A stretch of 64,000 nucleotides of DNA from Polynucleobacter meluiroseus (GCF_900205755.1 NZ_OANS01000002.1:310001-374000), one strand, 5' to 3'. Positions 27,553 to 37,860 are shown, counted from the first letter of the stretch. The notes: a model not told the origin generated them from the letters alone. Numbers and translations are program-made.

Positions 27553-27613
27553 TACTAAATCTTAGCATAGGTATTTGAAGGTTTGGAGTAGGAATTGCAC
27601 TAGATTGGGGAAT

Positions 27614-27900
27614 AAATAACTGCCTCTAGATATGCCTATAGATTCCTATATTTGGTGCGGTTAGAAGCCCTGCTTTCTTTGTCTGAGCCTTCGAGTAATG
27701 GTTAAATTTTTGCGAAAATATTTTTTGGTTTTGGATTTAAAAACATAAGGGGGTGTTTCCTAAAAATCACTCATCGGATGTCCAAAATACTATGCATAGG
27801 TGTACCTATAGCAAAGGGGCCTATTTAGGGGGTACGGGTACGGTGGGGTCTGGATTCTTGGAAATCAACAAGGGGTACCCCTGTTGTTTAATATAGGTCT
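27614..27900. other. non-coding stretch with palindromes
   Basis: No gene is supported. It holds the dyad ATAGGT-GT-ACCTAT (27796-27809), a direct repeat GGGTACGGGTAC near 27836, and a hairpin CAACA-A-GGGG/CCCC-TGTTG around 27867-27886. The last may be a terminator or attenuator before the next small frame. A decayed mobile element is possible, but no integrase or transposase remnant could be shown. Confidence 0.4.
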
Positions 27901-27996
27901 ATGAGTAAAGATAAGCGTGGTCTTGGGGATGTTGAATTCGCTAGCAAGGTGAAAACCCAGACCTTAAAGCAATTTCAGCTAGGAAAGAACCAATAG
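27901..27996 (+). CDS. possible 31-residue peptide
   Basis: ATG 27901 opens a frame for MSKDKRGLGDVEFASKVKTQ and eleven more residues, a basic product without cysteines. A GGGG/CCCC hairpin precedes it, and a perfect 8-bp hairpin followed by TATGTTTTAT overlaps its stop, so it could be a separate transcript. The ribosome site is weak. It may equally be a remnant of a longer gene. Confidence 0.3.
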   Translation: MSKDKRGLGDVEFASKVKTQTLKQFQLGKNQ

Positions 27997-28019
27997 ACCA
28001 GAATCTATTGGTATGTTTT
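27990..28019 (+). terminator. hairpin after the 31-codon frame
   Basis: CCAATAGA (27990-27997) pairs perfectly with TCTATTGG (28004-28011) around a 6-base loop, followed by TATGTTTT. It is compatible with a plus-strand terminator. Confidence 0.45.
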
Positions 28020-28034
28020 ATGGTATGTAGAAAC

Positions 28035-28056
28035 AAAAAAATCCCCGAAGGGCTTT
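28035..28056 (-). terminator. terminator of tRNA-Ser
   Basis: On the minus strand AAAGCCC-TTCG-GGGATTT forms a stem with a TTCG loop and one mismatch, and a T7 run follows. It starts 16 bases after the tRNA-Ser CCA. Confidence 0.8.
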
Positions 28057-28071
28057 ATCTATATAGCTAGG

Positions 28072-28166
28072 TGGCGGAGACGAGAGGATTCGAACCTCCG
28101 ATCAGAGTTTTAGCCCCGATGCTCCCTTAGCAGGGGAGTGCCTTCGACCAGCTCGGCCACGTCTCC
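28072..28166 (-). tRNA. tRNA-Ser (anticodon GCT)
   Basis: The acceptor GGAGACG pairs with CGTCTCC. The anticodon loop is CTGCTAA (GCT), the long variable arm expected of tRNA-Ser is present, and CCA is encoded. It borders the accessory region; tRNA-Ser genes are frequent integration sites. Confidence 0.96.
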
Positions 28167-28260
28167 GTATTGATACATTTGCAACGCCTCACAGTTTAAC
28201 GGATTACGTTACCCAATGGGGTGATCTTGCTAGTAAAGCGCTATTTATATTGCTTCCAAA

Positions 28261-29511
28261 TTACTTTTGATCAAGTTCAAAGGCTTTATGTAAGGCGCGT
28301 ACCGCCAATTCCATATACTTTTCATCGATGACAACAGAAATCTTGATTTCACTAGTAGAGATCATGATGATGTTGATACCCTCTTCCGATAAAGTGCGGA
28401 ACATCTTGCTTGCCACCCCTACGTGGGAACGCATGCCAACCCCAACGACGGATACCTTAGATACCTTAGGGTCCCCTGAGATTTCTTTCGCTTCAATGTG
28501 GGCTTGAACCGTGTTCTTAAGTAATTCCAAGGCTTTTTGATAATCCGCCCGAGGCACTGTAAAGGTAAAGTCGGTTTTGCCTTCATAGGACTGATTCTGA
28601 ATAATCATGTCAACATCAATATTGGCATCCGCAATTGGACCTAAGATTTGATAAGCAATACCTGGGCGGTCTGGAACCCCTAATACGGTAATCTTTGCTT
28701 CATCACGTGCAAATGCAATGCCTGAAATTACTGCAGCTTCCATGGTGCCATCCTCTTCAAATGTGATTAAGGTGCCCGACTTCATCTCTTCATCAAGGGG
28801 CATCATCGGATCTGTCAACGAGGACAGAACGCGGGTTTTTACTTTGTACTTACCTGCAAACTCAACCGAACGAATTTGCAAGACCTTGGAACCGAGGCTG
28901 GCCATTTCCAGCATTTCTTCAAAGGTAATATGGTCTAAGCGGCGCGCATCTTCACACACCCGTGGGTCCGTGGTGTAGACACCATCTACGTCGGTATAAA
29001 TTAAGCACTCATCCGCATTGAGTGCTGCCGCCATGGCAACCGCTGAGGTGTCAGAGCCGCCACGACCTAAGGTAGTGATATTGCCATCGGCATCCACCCC
29101 TTGGAAGCCCGTGACCACTACAGCACGTCCAGCGTTTAAATCAGACAGTACCTTGACGCTATCAATACTTTTAATGCGGGCTTTAGTAAACGCTGAGTCC
29201 GTATGCACAGTCACTTGCCAACCAGCATAGCTCACCGCATCAACGCCTTCGCGCAACAGTGCCAAGGCGAGCAAACCCGAGCTGACTTGCTCACCAGTAG
29301 AGGCGATTTGATCAAGCTCACGAGGTTTGGCATCGGGATTGATATCTTTAGCTAAACCAAGCAATCGATTAGTCTCGCCAGACATTGCTGAGGGAACGAC
29401 CACGACTTGGTGACCAGCCCGCATCCATTTAGCGACGCGTTTGGCCACGTTTTGGATGCGCTCAACTGAGCCCATCGAAGTACCACCATATTTATGAATA
29501 ATCAGAGCCAT
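28261..29511 (-). CDS. lysC: aspartate kinase
   Basis: This enzyme phosphorylates aspartate at the head of lysine, threonine and methionine synthesis. It starts with KYGGTSMGSVERIQ and shows TTLGRGGSDTSAVA (substrate and ATP site). Two C-terminal ACT domains (TVLGVPDRPGIAYQILG and VSVVGVGMRSHVGVA) mark the allosteric type with feedback control. I chose ATG 29511 (MALIIHKYGG), as homologues begin there; the frame continues nine codons upstream without similarity. The length is then 416 residues, typical of Burkholderiales. Confidence 0.96.
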   Translation of the reverse strand: MALIIHKYGGTSMGSVERIQNVAKRVAKWMRAGHQVVVVPSAMSGETNRLLGLAKDINPDAKPRELDQIASTGEQVSSGLLALALLREGVDAVSYAGWQVTVHTDSAFTKARIKSIDSVKVLSDLNAGRAVVVTGFQGVDADGNITTLGRGGSDTSAVAMAAALNADECLIYTDVDGVYTTDPRVCEDARRLDHITFEEMLEMASLGSKVLQIRSVEFAGKYKVKTRVLSSLTDPMMPLDEEMKSGTLITFEEDGTMEAAVISGIAFARDEAKITVLGVPDRPGIAYQILGPIADANIDVDMIIQNQSYEGKTDFTFTVPRADYQKALELLKNTVQAHIEAKEISGDPKVSKVSVVGVGMRSHVGVASKMFRTLSEEGINIIMISTSEIKISVVIDEKYMELAVRALHKAFELDQK

Positions 29512-29559
29512 AAAACCGTCTATATACCGGGAAATCAATTCCCTGAGATCTAAAAGGGG

Positions 29560-30879
29560 CTATTTTACAGGGTTTTCAGCGCTCCATTGGTTCTCTATCC
29601 ACTGCGGCAAAACTCTGACACCCTTATCAGTTAGATGGGGATGGCTCACGCCTACTCCAGCAACGGCAATGATTTCATCACCGAGGTAGAGCAAAGGCGC
29701 GTGCCTCTGCCAAGGAGGAATATCGGCCTCCTGAAAAAGATTTTTTAGAGTCTTGCGGGGCGTTTTGGCTTTGATCTGCAGCTTTTCTGCTCCCTGACGC
29801 TCGCGCTGCGTAATCAAACCTTGGTTCAAGGCCTCTTCAATTTGCTTGGCAGAAATGCCCGCAGTTTTACTATTGCGAGGAATCGGCTGGAAGATCCAGC
29901 GCCCACTTTCAGGGTTAACTAGCTGTAGCATGCCGCGCCAAAGTCGAATACTAGCGCCATCATGCGACCACTCTAAATGGGCATCCGCACTAACCTGATG
30001 TAAATCCTGCCACCAAGATGTCAGGCGCTCCTGTGAGGGCATGGCCAAATGGTTGAGCTTGAGCCAATACCGCAGGACATTATTAGCGGCAGGCAAATCC
30101 ACTTGAGCCAGCGTTAGTAAGGGAGCCAAGTGCAGATGGGTCTGCTTCAGTATTCCTTTGGCATCTTGAGAGGCTAAACGATCAAGCAGCTTTTGTGACT
30201 CCGCCAAAAGATTTGCACTGCGCGCTAAATTGGCGATCGCCTCCGGCTGAATCTTTGCCAAACTCGGCAAGATTTGATTGCGAATCGCATTGCGCCGAAA
30301 GCGGGGATTAAGATTGCTTGGATCTTCGATCCATTTGAGCCTCTTGGCTTTGGCATAAGCTTCTAATTCAGCGCGATTGAGATTGAGTAAAGGCCGCCAT
30401 AAGGTAACGGCTTGATCGCCAGCGCTTAACAAGCGTTTCTCAGGCATAGCAGATAGGCCTGCTACCCCAGCGCCTCGCAACAATTGCAAGAGTACTGTCT
30501 CAGCTTGATCATTTTGATGGTGCGCTAGGAGTAAATTTTCAATGCCGTGCTCATGACAAAGTTCCGTCAAAGCATCATAGCGCCCTGCTCTGGCCCGCGC
30601 TTCAATATTACCCTCTGCTGTATTAGCAAAATGCAATAAACGAAAATCAAAATGCACCTGATATTTCTTTGCTAGCTTCTCACAAAACGCCAACCATTGG
30701 TCAGCCGCTGTTTGCAAACCATGGTGAATATGAAAAGCCCAAACCTCGAGAGTGTCATCCAATTGTCGGGCTGCGCAAACCGCATCAAGCAAGACAACCG
30801 AATCCAGGCCACCACTTAAGGCCACCGCAATCCGCTTGCTAGGCTTGGGGTTTGCTGTCGATTTCCTTGAACTTGCCAT
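29560..30879 (-). CDS. tilS: tRNA(Ile)-lysidine synthase
   Basis: TilS changes C34 of tRNA-Ile(CAT) to lysidine so that it reads AUA. The N-terminal PP-loop [12 protein letters not shown] (residues 22-33) binds [25 protein letters not shown] and [22 protein letters not shown] are catalytic and tRNA-binding marks. The C-terminal domain ([21 protein letters not shown]) is the TilS type. The ATG lies 41 bases inside the end of accA, so the two genes are coupled. The length of 439 residues is normal. Confidence 0.95.
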   Translation of the reverse strand: MASSRKSTANPKPSKRIAVALSGGLDSVVLLDAVCAARQLDDTLEVWAFHIHHGLQTAADQWLAFCEKLAKKYQVHFDFRLLHFANTAEGNIEARARAGRYDALTELCHEHGIENLLLAHHQNDQAETVLLQLLRGAGVAGLSAMPEKRLLSAGDQAVTLWRPLLNLNRAELEAYAKAKRLKWIEDPSNLNPRFRRNAIRNQILPSLAKIQPEAIANLARSANLLAESQKLLDRLASQDAKGILKQTHLHLAPLLTLAQVDLPAANNVLRYWLKLNHLAMPSQERLTSWWQDLHQVSADAHLEWSHDGASIRLWRGMLQLVNPESGRWIFQPIPRNSKTAGISAKQIEEALNQGLITQRERQGAEKLQIKAKTPRKTLKNLFQEADIPPWQRHAPLLYLGDEIIAVAGVGVSHPHLTDKGVRVLPQWIENQWSAENPVK

Positions 30880-31816
30880 AACTCATTAAACGTTCGTGAC
30901 GCCGTTCCAGCAACGCATTTACCTTCATGTCTTCAAAGGTATGAAGCGATTCTCTTAAGGCCTTACGCAGGTTAACCATCATGGCTTCGTAGTTACGGTG
31001 TGCGCCGCCTGTGGGCTCTGGAACAATTTTATCGATTAAACCCAACGCCTTTAAACGCAGGGCAGTCAGGCCCAGTTGCTCGGCTGCTTCAGGAGCTTTT
31101 TCAGCGGTCTTCCATAAGATCGAAGCACAACCTTCTGGAGAAATTACTGAGTAGGTAGAATTTTGCAGCATCAACACCACATCACCCATGGCAATTGCTA
31201 AAGCACCGCCCGATCCGCCCTCACCAATAATGGTAGAAATGATCGGTACCTCGAGTTCTGCTTGAACGTAAAGATTGCGACCAATCGCCTCAGATTGATT
31301 GCGCTCTTCCGCATCAATCCCCGGAAAAGCACCTGGGGTATCAACGAAAGTAAACACGGGTAAATGAAACTTTTCTGCCAAGCGCATTAAGCGCATTGCT
31401 TTGCGATAACCTTCGGGGCGGCTCATGCCAAAGTTTCTTAAAGCGCGCTCTTTGGTATCGCGCCCTTTTTGATGGCCGATCACCATGCAAGGCTGCGCAT
31501 CAAAACGCGCTAAGCCGGCAATAATTGACTGATCGTCAGCGAAATTACGGTCGCCATGCAGTTCATGAAAATCAGTAAATAAAGCGCTCACATAATCTAA
31601 TGTGTAAGGCCGTTGCGGATGGCGCGCTACCTGAGAGACTTGCCAAGGAGTGAGGTTTGCGTACACCTCTTTAGTGAGTTGCTGGCTTTTTTCAGTGAGC
31701 GTTTTAATCTCATCAGAAATATCTACTGAGGATTCATCTTGCACGAATTGCAACTCTTCAATCTTCGATTCCAATTCGGCTATGGGCTGCTCAAAATCAA
31801 GGAAAGTCGTTTTCAT
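30839..31816 (-). CDS. accA: acetyl-CoA carboxylase carboxyltransferase subunit alpha
   Basis: AccA, with AccD, transfers carboxyl from biotin to acetyl-CoA to make malonyl-CoA for fatty acids. The 325 residues have the coiled N-terminus (LESKIEELQ), [42 protein letters not shown] and [15 protein letters not shown], all standard. It overlaps tilS by 41 bases and follows the DNA glycosylase gene with a 9-base gap, so cysS-glycosylase-accA-tilS form one operon. Confidence 0.97.
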   Translation of the reverse strand: MKTTFLDFEQPIAELESKIEELQFVQDESSVDISDEIKTLTEKSQQLTKEVYANLTPWQVSQVARHPQRPYTLDYVSALFTDFHELHGDRNFADDQSIIAGLARFDAQPCMVIGHQKGRDTKERALRNFGMSRPEGYRKAMRLMRLAEKFHLPVFTFVDTPGAFPGIDAEERNQSEAIGRNLYVQAELEVPIISTIIGEGGSGGALAIAMGDVVLMLQNSTYSVISPEGCASILWKTAEKAPEAAEQLGLTALRLKALGLIDKIVPEPTGGAHRNYEAMMVNLRKALRESLHTFEDMKVNALLERRHERLMSYGKFKEIDSKPQA

Positions 31817-31825
31817 GGGTTGATT

Positions 31826-32521
31826 TTAACGGTCACTGGCGACGGGGTCTAGACTACGCCACATGTACCAGGTGGCAACCGTCCGCCATGGAGCCCAGTT
31901 TGCCGCCACTTCCCGTGCCTCATTGCGGCTAACGGGCTCTCCACTGAAATAATTCAGTGAAATAGCCTTAATCAGACCAAGGTCATCAAGCGGGAGAATA
32001 TTAGGTCTGGCCATATTAAAAATGAGGAACATTTCCGCAGTCCATCTCCCAATTCCCCGAATGGCACTGAGCTCTTTAATAATGGCTTCGTCTTCCATGC
32101 CCTTCCATTGATTGGCATGTAAGTGACCAGAGACAAAGTGTTCGGCTAGATCGCGAATGTACTCAACCTTGCGAGCAGATAAACCTGCAAGCTTTAAGTC
32201 ATCACCACTTAAGGCTAGGATATTTTTAGGGTTGACCTTTTTCTTCAGCGTCAACAATACTTTTTTCCAAACCGCTTGGGCTGCTGCTACAGAAATTTGC
32301 TGCCCCACAATGGATCTTGCTAGGGTGGTGAATGCATCCCCCCGTGTCATCAAAAAAGTGGAATCATGTTTGGGAATGATTTTCTTCAAGATACGGTCTT
32401 GCTTCATCAATTCCATACAGGCTTGCTCCCAATAATCCGGGGCTACCTCTTCGACAATAGACACTTCTTCAGTTGAACTCAAAATACATCCGTTAATTTC
32501 TGCGCCACTCAGTAAGACCAC
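31826..32521 (-). CDS. DNA-3-methyladenine glycosylase (HhH-GPD, AlkA-like)
   Basis: This enzyme removes alkylated bases from DNA. The HhH-GPD core is seen as [39 protein letters not shown] (the hairpin-helix-hairpin) and [14 protein letters not shown] with the catalytic aspartate. It lacks the iron-sulfur cluster of Nth/MutY and the long N-terminal domain of E. coli AlkA. The open frame starts at GTG 32521, overlapping the cysS stop by 29 bases; internal TTG or GTG starts are possible, so the first 20 residues are uncertain. Confidence 0.87.
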   Translation of the reverse strand: MVLLSGAEINGCILSSTEEVSIVEEVAPDYWEQACMELMKQDRILKKIIPKHDSTFLMTRGDAFTTLARSIVGQQISVAAAQAVWKKVLLTLKKKVNPKNILALSGDDLKLAGLSARKVEYIRDLAEHFVSGHLHANQWKGMEDEAIIKELSAIRGIGRWTAEMFLIFNMARPNILPLDDLGLIKAISLNYFSGEPVSRNEAREVAANWAPWRTVATWYMWRSLDPVASDR

Positions 32522-33917
32522 CGGGCTTGTCTTCCAATACTACGCCCTGCGTAAGTAATTCTTGGCGAATCAAGTCAGCTCCTGAAAAGTCCTTCGCTTT
32601 CTTGGCAGCCAAACGATCAGCAATACGAGCCTCGATCATTTCCGCACTCAAACTATCTGACGTTTGTTTTGAGCCCGCTTGCAAGAAAGCAGTGGGATCC
32701 ATCTGCAAGAAGTTCAACACACCCGCTAGAGTATGAAGCGTGCTAGCTAGAGCTATTTTTGTATCACCCTCAGAGCGATTGATTTCGGTCGCCAAATCAA
32801 ACAACGCCGCTATAGCTTCTGGTGTATTGAAGTCATCATTCATGGCAGCATCAAAACGCTGAACCCATGGAGAACTCTTCTCCAGCGCTTGCACTTTGAT
32901 CTCTGGCGCATGAGCCAAGGCAGTATATAAACGCACTAGACCTGAGCGTGCCTCTTCAAGTTGGGCATCACTGTAATTGATAGGGCTACGGTAATGCGCC
33001 TTCAATATAAAGAAACGCAGAACCTCTGGATCAAAGCGCTTCAAGACATCGCGAATGAGGAAGAAGTTGCCCAAAGATTTCGACATCTTCTCTTCATTCA
33101 CCCGAATATGACCGTTATGCATCCAGTAATTAACCATGGGCTGGTCATCAGGCTGGTGATCCTGACCGTATAAAGCGCCTTCACTTTGAGCGATTTCATT
33201 TTCATGATGAGGGAACTGTAAGTCTGCTCCACCCCCATGAATATCAAAATGATCACCTAAAAGATCGCATGACATGGCAGAGCACTCAATGTGCCAACCC
33301 GGCCTCCCCTCGCCCCAAGGGGATTGCCAACGACTCTCTGCTGGCTCATCCGCTTTGGCACTTTTCCACAGCACAAAATCAAGGGGGTCACGCTTGCCAC
33401 CAGTGATCGCAACCCGCTCGCCTGCATGCAACTCGTCCAATGATTTGCCAGAGAGCCGACCATACTGCGGAAACAGTCTCACTGCAAAATTGACGTCGCC
33501 GCCTTCACCTTGGTAGGCTAGTTCGTTTTCAATAAGGCGTCCAATCATGCCCTGCATCTGCTCGATAAAATGCGTGGCGCGGGGCTCCTGATCTGGGTCA
33601 AGAAGATTGAGCGTGGCGCAGTCCTCATGCATCGCTGTAATAAACCGCTGAGTTAGGGCTGTAATAGGCTCGCCATTTTCAACGGCCCGTTGAATGATTT
33701 TGTCGTCAATATCGGTGATATTGCGAACATAAATGACTTCATAGCCACTTGCTCTAAGCCAGCGCACCACCATATCAAACACAATTAAGACCCGTGCATG
33801 GCCAATATGGCAAAAATCGTACACGGTCATGCCACAGACATAGAGCTTGACTTTGCCAGATTCAATAGGCTTAAAGGGTTGTTTAGAGCGTGTGAGGGTG
33901 TTATAGATTTGCAGCAT
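32493..33917 (-). CDS. cysS: cysteine-tRNA ligase
   Basis: CysRS charges tRNA-Cys. At 474 residues it is a normal class I enzyme with the HIGH motif CHIGHARV (about 37), the zinc ligands Cys28 and GWHIECSAM with HHENE, and the KMSKS signature [10 protein letters not shown] near 275. The C-terminal anticodon-binding part ends [13 protein letters not shown]. The ATG at 33917 faces a divergent TPR lipoprotein gene across 61 bases. Confidence 0.97.
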   Translation of the reverse strand: MLQIYNTLTRSKQPFKPIESGKVKLYVCGMTVYDFCHIGHARVLIVFDMVVRWLRASGYEVIYVRNITDIDDKIIQRAVENGEPITALTQRFITAMHEDCATLNLLDPDQEPRATHFIEQMQGMIGRLIENELAYQGEGGDVNFAVRLFPQYGRLSGKSLDELHAGERVAITGGKRDPLDFVLWKSAKADEPAESRWQSPWGEGRPGWHIECSAMSCDLLGDHFDIHGGGADLQFPHHENEIAQSEGALYGQDHQPDDQPMVNYWMHNGHIRVNEEKMSKSLGNFFLIRDVLKRFDPEVLRFFILKAHYRSPINYSDAQLEEARSGLVRLYTALAHAPEIKVQALEKSSPWVQRFDAAMNDDFNTPEAIAALFDLATEINRSEGDTKIALASTLHTLAGVLNFLQMDPTAFLQAGSKQTSDSLSAEMIEARIADRLAAKKAKDFSGADLIRQELLTQGVVLEDKPGGLTEWRRN

Positions 33918-33978
33918 AGAGCAATAAAGGGGGTGGCAAGTGACGCCAATTTGTTAGACTGTGCGATGAGTATATCGA

Positions 33979-34893
33979 ATGAGCCAGTTTCACACCCTTT
34001 CCTCTATGTCAGATCTCCCTTTTTCAACTAGACTCCGCGCCTTTGGCATCACCATTTATGCCGTGGGCGCCTGTAGCCTTATTCTGGGCCTGTCTGCATG
34101 CAGCACTCCCGGACAGCAGCTTGCTAACGCAGAAATTAAGGCCCTAAATACGAATGGCGCCTCTACACAAGCGGTACCTGCTCCCTATTTAGGCTCCAGT
34201 GCGACAAATGAACCCCCTCGACTAACGCTCAACCAAGGGGGTTACGATCAATTCAACACCGAGCTATCCGAATCCGTCGCCGTGCCTTTCCTCTCCTTTC
34301 TCATCATTGAACCCGATCCCGTCACTAAGAATGGCGTGCCTTCCGATATCGAAAAGCTGATTAAGGCGAAAAAGTATTCTGACGCTATTGCCCTGATTGA
34401 TGTGAACTTAAAGAAGACGCCTGGCAATGTGCAATTGCGCTACATCAAGGCACGCTTGTATATTGAAATGCGTGAATGGGCGCCAGCCAAAAAGGCTTTA
34501 ATCGAAATTACGCAACAGTTTCCAGAGCTACCAGAGCCCTACAACAATCTTGCAGCCTTAGCTGCAAATCAAGGTAACTGGATAGAAGCACGGGATTATT
34601 TAGAGCTTGCTCTCAAACTCAGGCCAACGTATGCCATTGCTTCAGCAAATTTAGGCGAAGTGTATATCCGTCTCGGTGCCAGCGCGTATGACAGTGCCGC
34701 AGAATGGGCCAAGTTAAATCAACGTCAGTACGCTAACCGCGCCAAGGCTTTGATGGCTATCTTGCAGCCGCCTAAAAATTTAGCCGCCCCTAAAGACCAA
34801 AAGCCTAGCGTTAGCCCAGCGCAAACCACTAATCCAACAACTCCATCTGAAAGTGAAAAAAATCATGGCGACAATACTCCTACAAACCAATAA
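33979..34893 (+). CDS. TPR-repeat lipoprotein
   Basis: The N-terminus has a hydrophobic stretch ending in a lipobox (LGLSAC, cysteine at residue 41), so the protein is probably lipid-anchored. Three TPR-like helical pairs follow at about 125-245 ([64 protein letters not shown]). The C-terminal 40 residues are Pro/Thr/Lys-rich. ATG 34006 is an alternative start that keeps the lipobox. It overlaps ppiB by 29 bases, so lipoprotein-ppiB-lpxH form an operon. TPR proteins bind partners; which ones is unknown. Confidence 0.82.
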   Translation: MSQFHTLSSMSDLPFSTRLRAFGITIYAVGACSLILGLSACSTPGQQLANAEIKALNTNGASTQAVPAPYLGSSATNEPPRLTLNQGGYDQFNTELSESVAVPFLSFLIIEPDPVTKNGVPSDIEKLIKAKKYSDAIALIDVNLKKTPGNVQLRYIKARLYIEMREWAPAKKALIEITQQFPELPEPYNNLAALAANQGNWIEARDYLELALKLRPTYAIASANLGEVYIRLGASAYDSAAEWAKLNQRQYANRAKALMAILQPPKNLAAPKDQKPSVSPAQTTNPTTPSESEKNHGDNTPTNQ

Positions 34894-35368
34894 AGGGGAT
34901 ATCACCCTCTCACTCGACGCCGTTAAAGCGCCAAAAACAGTCGCTAACTTTTTACAGTACGTAAAAAGCGGTCACTATGACGGCACCATCTTTCATCGAG
35001 TGATTGATAATTTCATGATTCAAGGGGGCGGCATGACTGCGGGAATGAAGCAGAAACCCACTGGCGCTGAGATTGAGAATGAGGCAGACAATGGCCTCAA
35101 GAATGAACGGGGCACCGTAGCAATGGCCCGCACCAGCGATCCCCACTCCGCATCAGCGCAATTCTTTATCAACGTTGGTGATAACGATTTCTTAAACCAT
35201 TCTGCAAAAAGCGCTCAAGGCTGGGGCTATGCAGTATTCGGTAAAGTGACTGACGGATTCGATGTGGTCGATGCGATTCGTAAAGTAAAAACGGGTAGCA
35301 CTGGCTTTCATCAGGATGTACCAACAGAAGATGTTGTGATTGAAAAGGCTACAGTTTTAGAAGAATGA
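34865..35368 (+). CDS. ppiB: peptidyl-prolyl isomerase, cyclophilin type
   Basis: PpiB speeds cis-trans isomerisation of proline bonds in the cytoplasm. The 167 residues start [11 protein letters not shown], with no signal peptide. [13 protein letters not shown] (active-site Arg), [18 protein letters not shown] and [14 protein letters not shown] are cyclophilin motifs. I chose ATG 34865 rather than the in-frame GTG 34853 by family start. The gene overlaps the lipoprotein end and shares ATGA with lpxH. Confidence 0.94.
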   Translation: MATILLQTNKGDITLSLDAVKAPKTVANFLQYVKSGHYDGTIFHRVIDNFMIQGGGMTAGMKQKPTGAEIENEADNGLKNERGTVAMARTSDPHSASAQFFINVGDNDFLNHSAKSAQGWGYAVFGKVTDGFDVVDAIRKVKTGSTGFHQDVPTEDVVIEKATVLEE

Positions 35369-36153
35369 TTGTCTCAGCTGCGAGCGCCTTGCTCATTTCG
35401 GATATCCACCTCACGCCGTCGATGCCTTTAACGGCGCAGCGCTTCTTTGATTTTTGTGAGAAGGATGCGCCAAAGGTAGAGGCTGTTTTTATTTTGGGTG
35501 ACCTATTTGAATATTGGGTAGGGGACGATACGGTATTGCATTCCCCGTTTCACCAAGAAGTCAAAAGAGCGCTCGCCTCGCTTTCGACCAAGGTCAAAAT
35601 ATATTACCTGCACGGTAATCGTGACTTTTTGCTTGGGTCTGATTTTCTGAAAAAAACCGGCATGACCTTAATGAACGATCCCGCGAAAATCGCGGTAGAC
35701 GGAACGGAGTATGTTGTCAGTCATGGGGATTCTCTCTGCACTGCTGACGTTGCTTATCAGGTCTTTCGCAAATGGACGCGGAAACCTTGGATTCAAAAAC
35801 TATTTTTGAGTTTGCCAGCACACTGGCGGCGCTCAATTGCAAACCATCTGCGCAGTAAGAGCACCGCTCAATATCAAAAAGCCGAACGCCTGACGCCAGT
35901 GACGAATCGCATGAAAACCAATGTCACGCTCCCCGCAATTGCTGCTGCCTTAGTAACGCAGTCAGGGGATAGGTTAATCCATGGTCACACCCATCTGCCT
36001 GCGCATCATCAGGAGCAATATGCAGAACAATCATGGCAACGTTGGGTGTTGTCGGATTGGGATTTGGATCATCCAGAAACAGCGAAGCCTCGGGCAAGCG
36101 CCCTACTCATTGATGCACAAGGCGTGCGCTATCTAGATTTAATTCGTCATTAA
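35365..36153 (+). CDS. lpxH: UDP-2,3-diacylglucosamine diphosphatase
   Basis: LpxH cleaves UDP-diacylglucosamine to lipid X in lipid A synthesis at the inner membrane. The metal motifs of the calcineurin-like fold are present: SDIHL (about 12), [34 protein letters not shown] and [11 protein letters not shown]. At 262 residues it is slightly longer than E. coli LpxH. The start overlaps ppiB by 4 bases, and the stop overlaps the stop of the convergent inositol-phosphatase gene by 4 bases. Confidence 0.93.
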   Translation: MIVSAASALLISDIHLTPSMPLTAQRFFDFCEKDAPKVEAVFILGDLFEYWVGDDTVLHSPFHQEVKRALASLSTKVKIYYLHGNRDFLLGSDFLKKTGMTLMNDPAKIAVDGTEYVVSHGDSLCTADVAYQVFRKWTRKPWIQKLFLSLPAHWRRSIANHLRSKSTAQYQKAERLTPVTNRMKTNVTLPAIAAALVTQSGDRLIHGHTHLPAHHQEQYAEQSWQRWVLSDWDLDHPETAKPRASALLIDAQGVRYLDLIRH

Positions 36154-36938
36154 CTTACGGAGTATTTAGATAGACTTTGTACCATCTGCGCAAAGATGCG
36201 CGGGTTAGCACACATGACTTCGCCGCTTTCTAAGAAGCCCTCTTCCCCGCGGTAATTTCCTATCAAACCGCCAGCCTCAGTAATGAGTAAAGCCCCAGCT
36301 GCCATGTCCCATGGCTTGAGATCGCTCTCAAAAAAGCCATCGTAGCGACCGGCTGCCACATAAGCCAAATCCAATGAAGCCGCACCAGGTCGACGTAGAC
36401 CCGCACATTGACGTGACATATCTGCAAAGAGCTTGAGGTACTTCTCTAAATCTTGATCTTCTCGATAAGGAAAACCTGTTCCCAGCAAACAATTGGTTAA
36501 GCGATCTTGGGTTGCGACGCGTAAACGCCGGCGATCTAAATAAGCACCAGCACCCCGCGTGGCAGTAAACAGCTCATCGCGCGTAGGGTCGTAAACCACA
36601 GCCTGTTGAATGACGCCGCCCACTGACAAAGCAATAGACACTGCATATTGTGGGAAGCCGTGAATAAAATTGGTAGTGCCATCGAGCGGATCAATGATCC
36701 AGACAAACTCGGCATCCGCATTGCGTGCACCAGTTTCTTCCGCCAAAAATCCGTGGCTAGGATAGGCTTCGCTGAGCGTTTCAATAATGGCGGCTTCAGC
36801 TTGTCTGTCCACCTCTGTTACGAAATCATTATGTTGTTTTCGATCGATCTGCAAACGCTCTAAATTAAGCGATGCGCGATTAATCACGGTACCGGCACGA
36901 CGGGCAGCCTTAATGGCCACATTTAACATGGGATGCAT
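36150..36938 (-). CDS. suhB: inositol monophosphatase family protein (SuhB-like)
   Basis: SuhB dephosphorylates inositol phosphates and in bacteria also aids rRNA transcription antitermination. Metal-binding motifs are [25 protein letters not shown] and [18 protein letters not shown] chose ATG 36938 ([16 protein letters not shown]), which gives 262 residues and matches the family start; the frame stays open 19 codons upstream without similarity. It is convergent with lpxH and divergent from trmJ. Confidence 0.92.
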   Translation of the reverse strand: MHPMLNVAIKAARRAGTVINRASLNLERLQIDRKQHNDFVTEVDRQAEAAIIETLSEAYPSHGFLAEETGARNADAEFVWIIDPLDGTTNFIHGFPQYAVSIALSVGGVIQQAVVYDPTRDELFTATRGAGAYLDRRRLRVATQDRLTNCLLGTGFPYREDQDLEKYLKLFADMSRQCAGLRRPGAASLDLAYVAAGRYDGFFESDLKPWDMAAGALLITEAGGLIGNYRGEEGFLESGEVMCANPRIFAQMVQSLSKYSVS

Positions 36939-37081
36939 AGAGTAGATGGACAAATTAAATAAGAACGAGCTGGTCAAATGCCAAATGCGGGACAATAAGC
37001 GAGCTAATAGACTGATTCTAAACGATTCCTTTCTATCACTTTATAACTTATCTCTTAACTCACACCACCCATACCCATTTT

Positions 37082-37837
37082 ATGAATCTTGCACAGGCCA
37101 AATTGATCCAGTGGGTCCTTGTGGAAACCAGCCATCCTGGCAATGTTGGGTCTACTGCCCGCGCCCTCAAGACCATGGGTTTTAGTGAATTACAGCTCGT
37201 CAATCCAAAAATCGCGGGCGTTGCCCAAGACCCCGAAGCAATTGCCCTAGCAAGCGGCGCTCAAGATTTGCTGGCAGGAGCCCAAGAGCACCCCACCCTC
37301 TCTTCTGTTGTGAAAAACTGCACTGTGGTGCTGGGTCTCACCAGTCGTGAGCGTGAGTTTGGCCCCCCAGCACTAGATTGGTCCTCGGCGCGTCAGCTGA
37401 TATTGGATGCGGTAAAGCAAAACCAACAAGTGGCACTCCTTTTTGGGCCAGAGAGAACTGGTCTTGAGAACGAGCACTTAACCATGTGCACCCATCGCGT
37501 TTGGCTAGATGCGAACCCAGACTATGCCTCGCTCAATCTTGCCCAAGCGGTGATGGTCTGTGCCTTTACCCTGCGAGAGACGCTCATACAGGCCAACACC
37601 GCCTTTGAGAAGCCTGCTAAGGTTTTTGTAGACCACGCTGACTATGCTGACCCCGCCGCAGTGACTGCCATGCTAGAGCACCTTAGAGAGGGTCTAGAGG
37701 CGATTGACTATTTAGATCCTGCTAATCCAAAAAAGCTGATGACCCGCTTACAGGCACTTTTTGCCCGAAGTCGACTTCATAAAGAAGAGATTGATCTTCT
37801 GCGCGGCATCGCAAAACAGATGATCCTGAGAAAATAA
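37082..37837 (+). CDS. trmJ: tRNA (Cm32/Um32) methyltransferase
   Basis: TrmJ methylates the 2'-OH of residue 32 in several tRNAs. This is a SPOUT enzyme: ETSHPGNVGSTARALKTMGF (N-terminal), LGLTSRERE, LLFGPERTGLEN (SAM knot) and SLNLAQAVMVCAF are all seen in the 251 residues. The C-terminal helical extension is of the TrmJ type. It starts 143 bases from the divergent suhB and is followed by cysE after 23 bases. Confidence 0.92.
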   Translation: MNLAQAKLIQWVLVETSHPGNVGSTARALKTMGFSELQLVNPKIAGVAQDPEAIALASGAQDLLAGAQEHPTLSSVVKNCTVVLGLTSREREFGPPALDWSSARQLILDAVKQNQQVALLFGPERTGLENEHLTMCTHRVWLDANPDYASLNLAQAVMVCAFTLRETLIQANTAFEKPAKVFVDHADYADPAAVTAMLEHLREGLEAIDYLDPANPKKLMTRLQALFARSRLHKEEIDLLRGIAKQMILRK

Positions 37838-37860
37838 GCGTATCCCGTTAAAATTGCCGT

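Larger units (their letters stand above)
26683..27613 (-). repeat. three tandem peptide cassettes of about 305-312 bp
   Basis: Start codons at 26903, 27215 and 27520 recur at 312 and 305 bases. Each unit has, in minus-strand order, a conserved 90-base upstream region, an AGGAG ribosome site 7 bases before ATG, a short gene, and a terminator with the stem CCACTC/GAGTGG. The upstream regions of B and C are almost identical; A differs at about eight positions. The first 54-57 coding bases are conserved, then similarity ends abruptly in the 3' part of each gene. This pattern shows tandem duplication with fast change of the C-terminus. Confidence 0.85.

Noticed and set aside
28021..28166. tRNA-Ser end considered as an attachment site with a second copy in the window.
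   Set aside because: The only similar sequence is the T-arm of tRNA-Pro at 54454-54530, which is normal tRNA similarity; no att duplicate was found.
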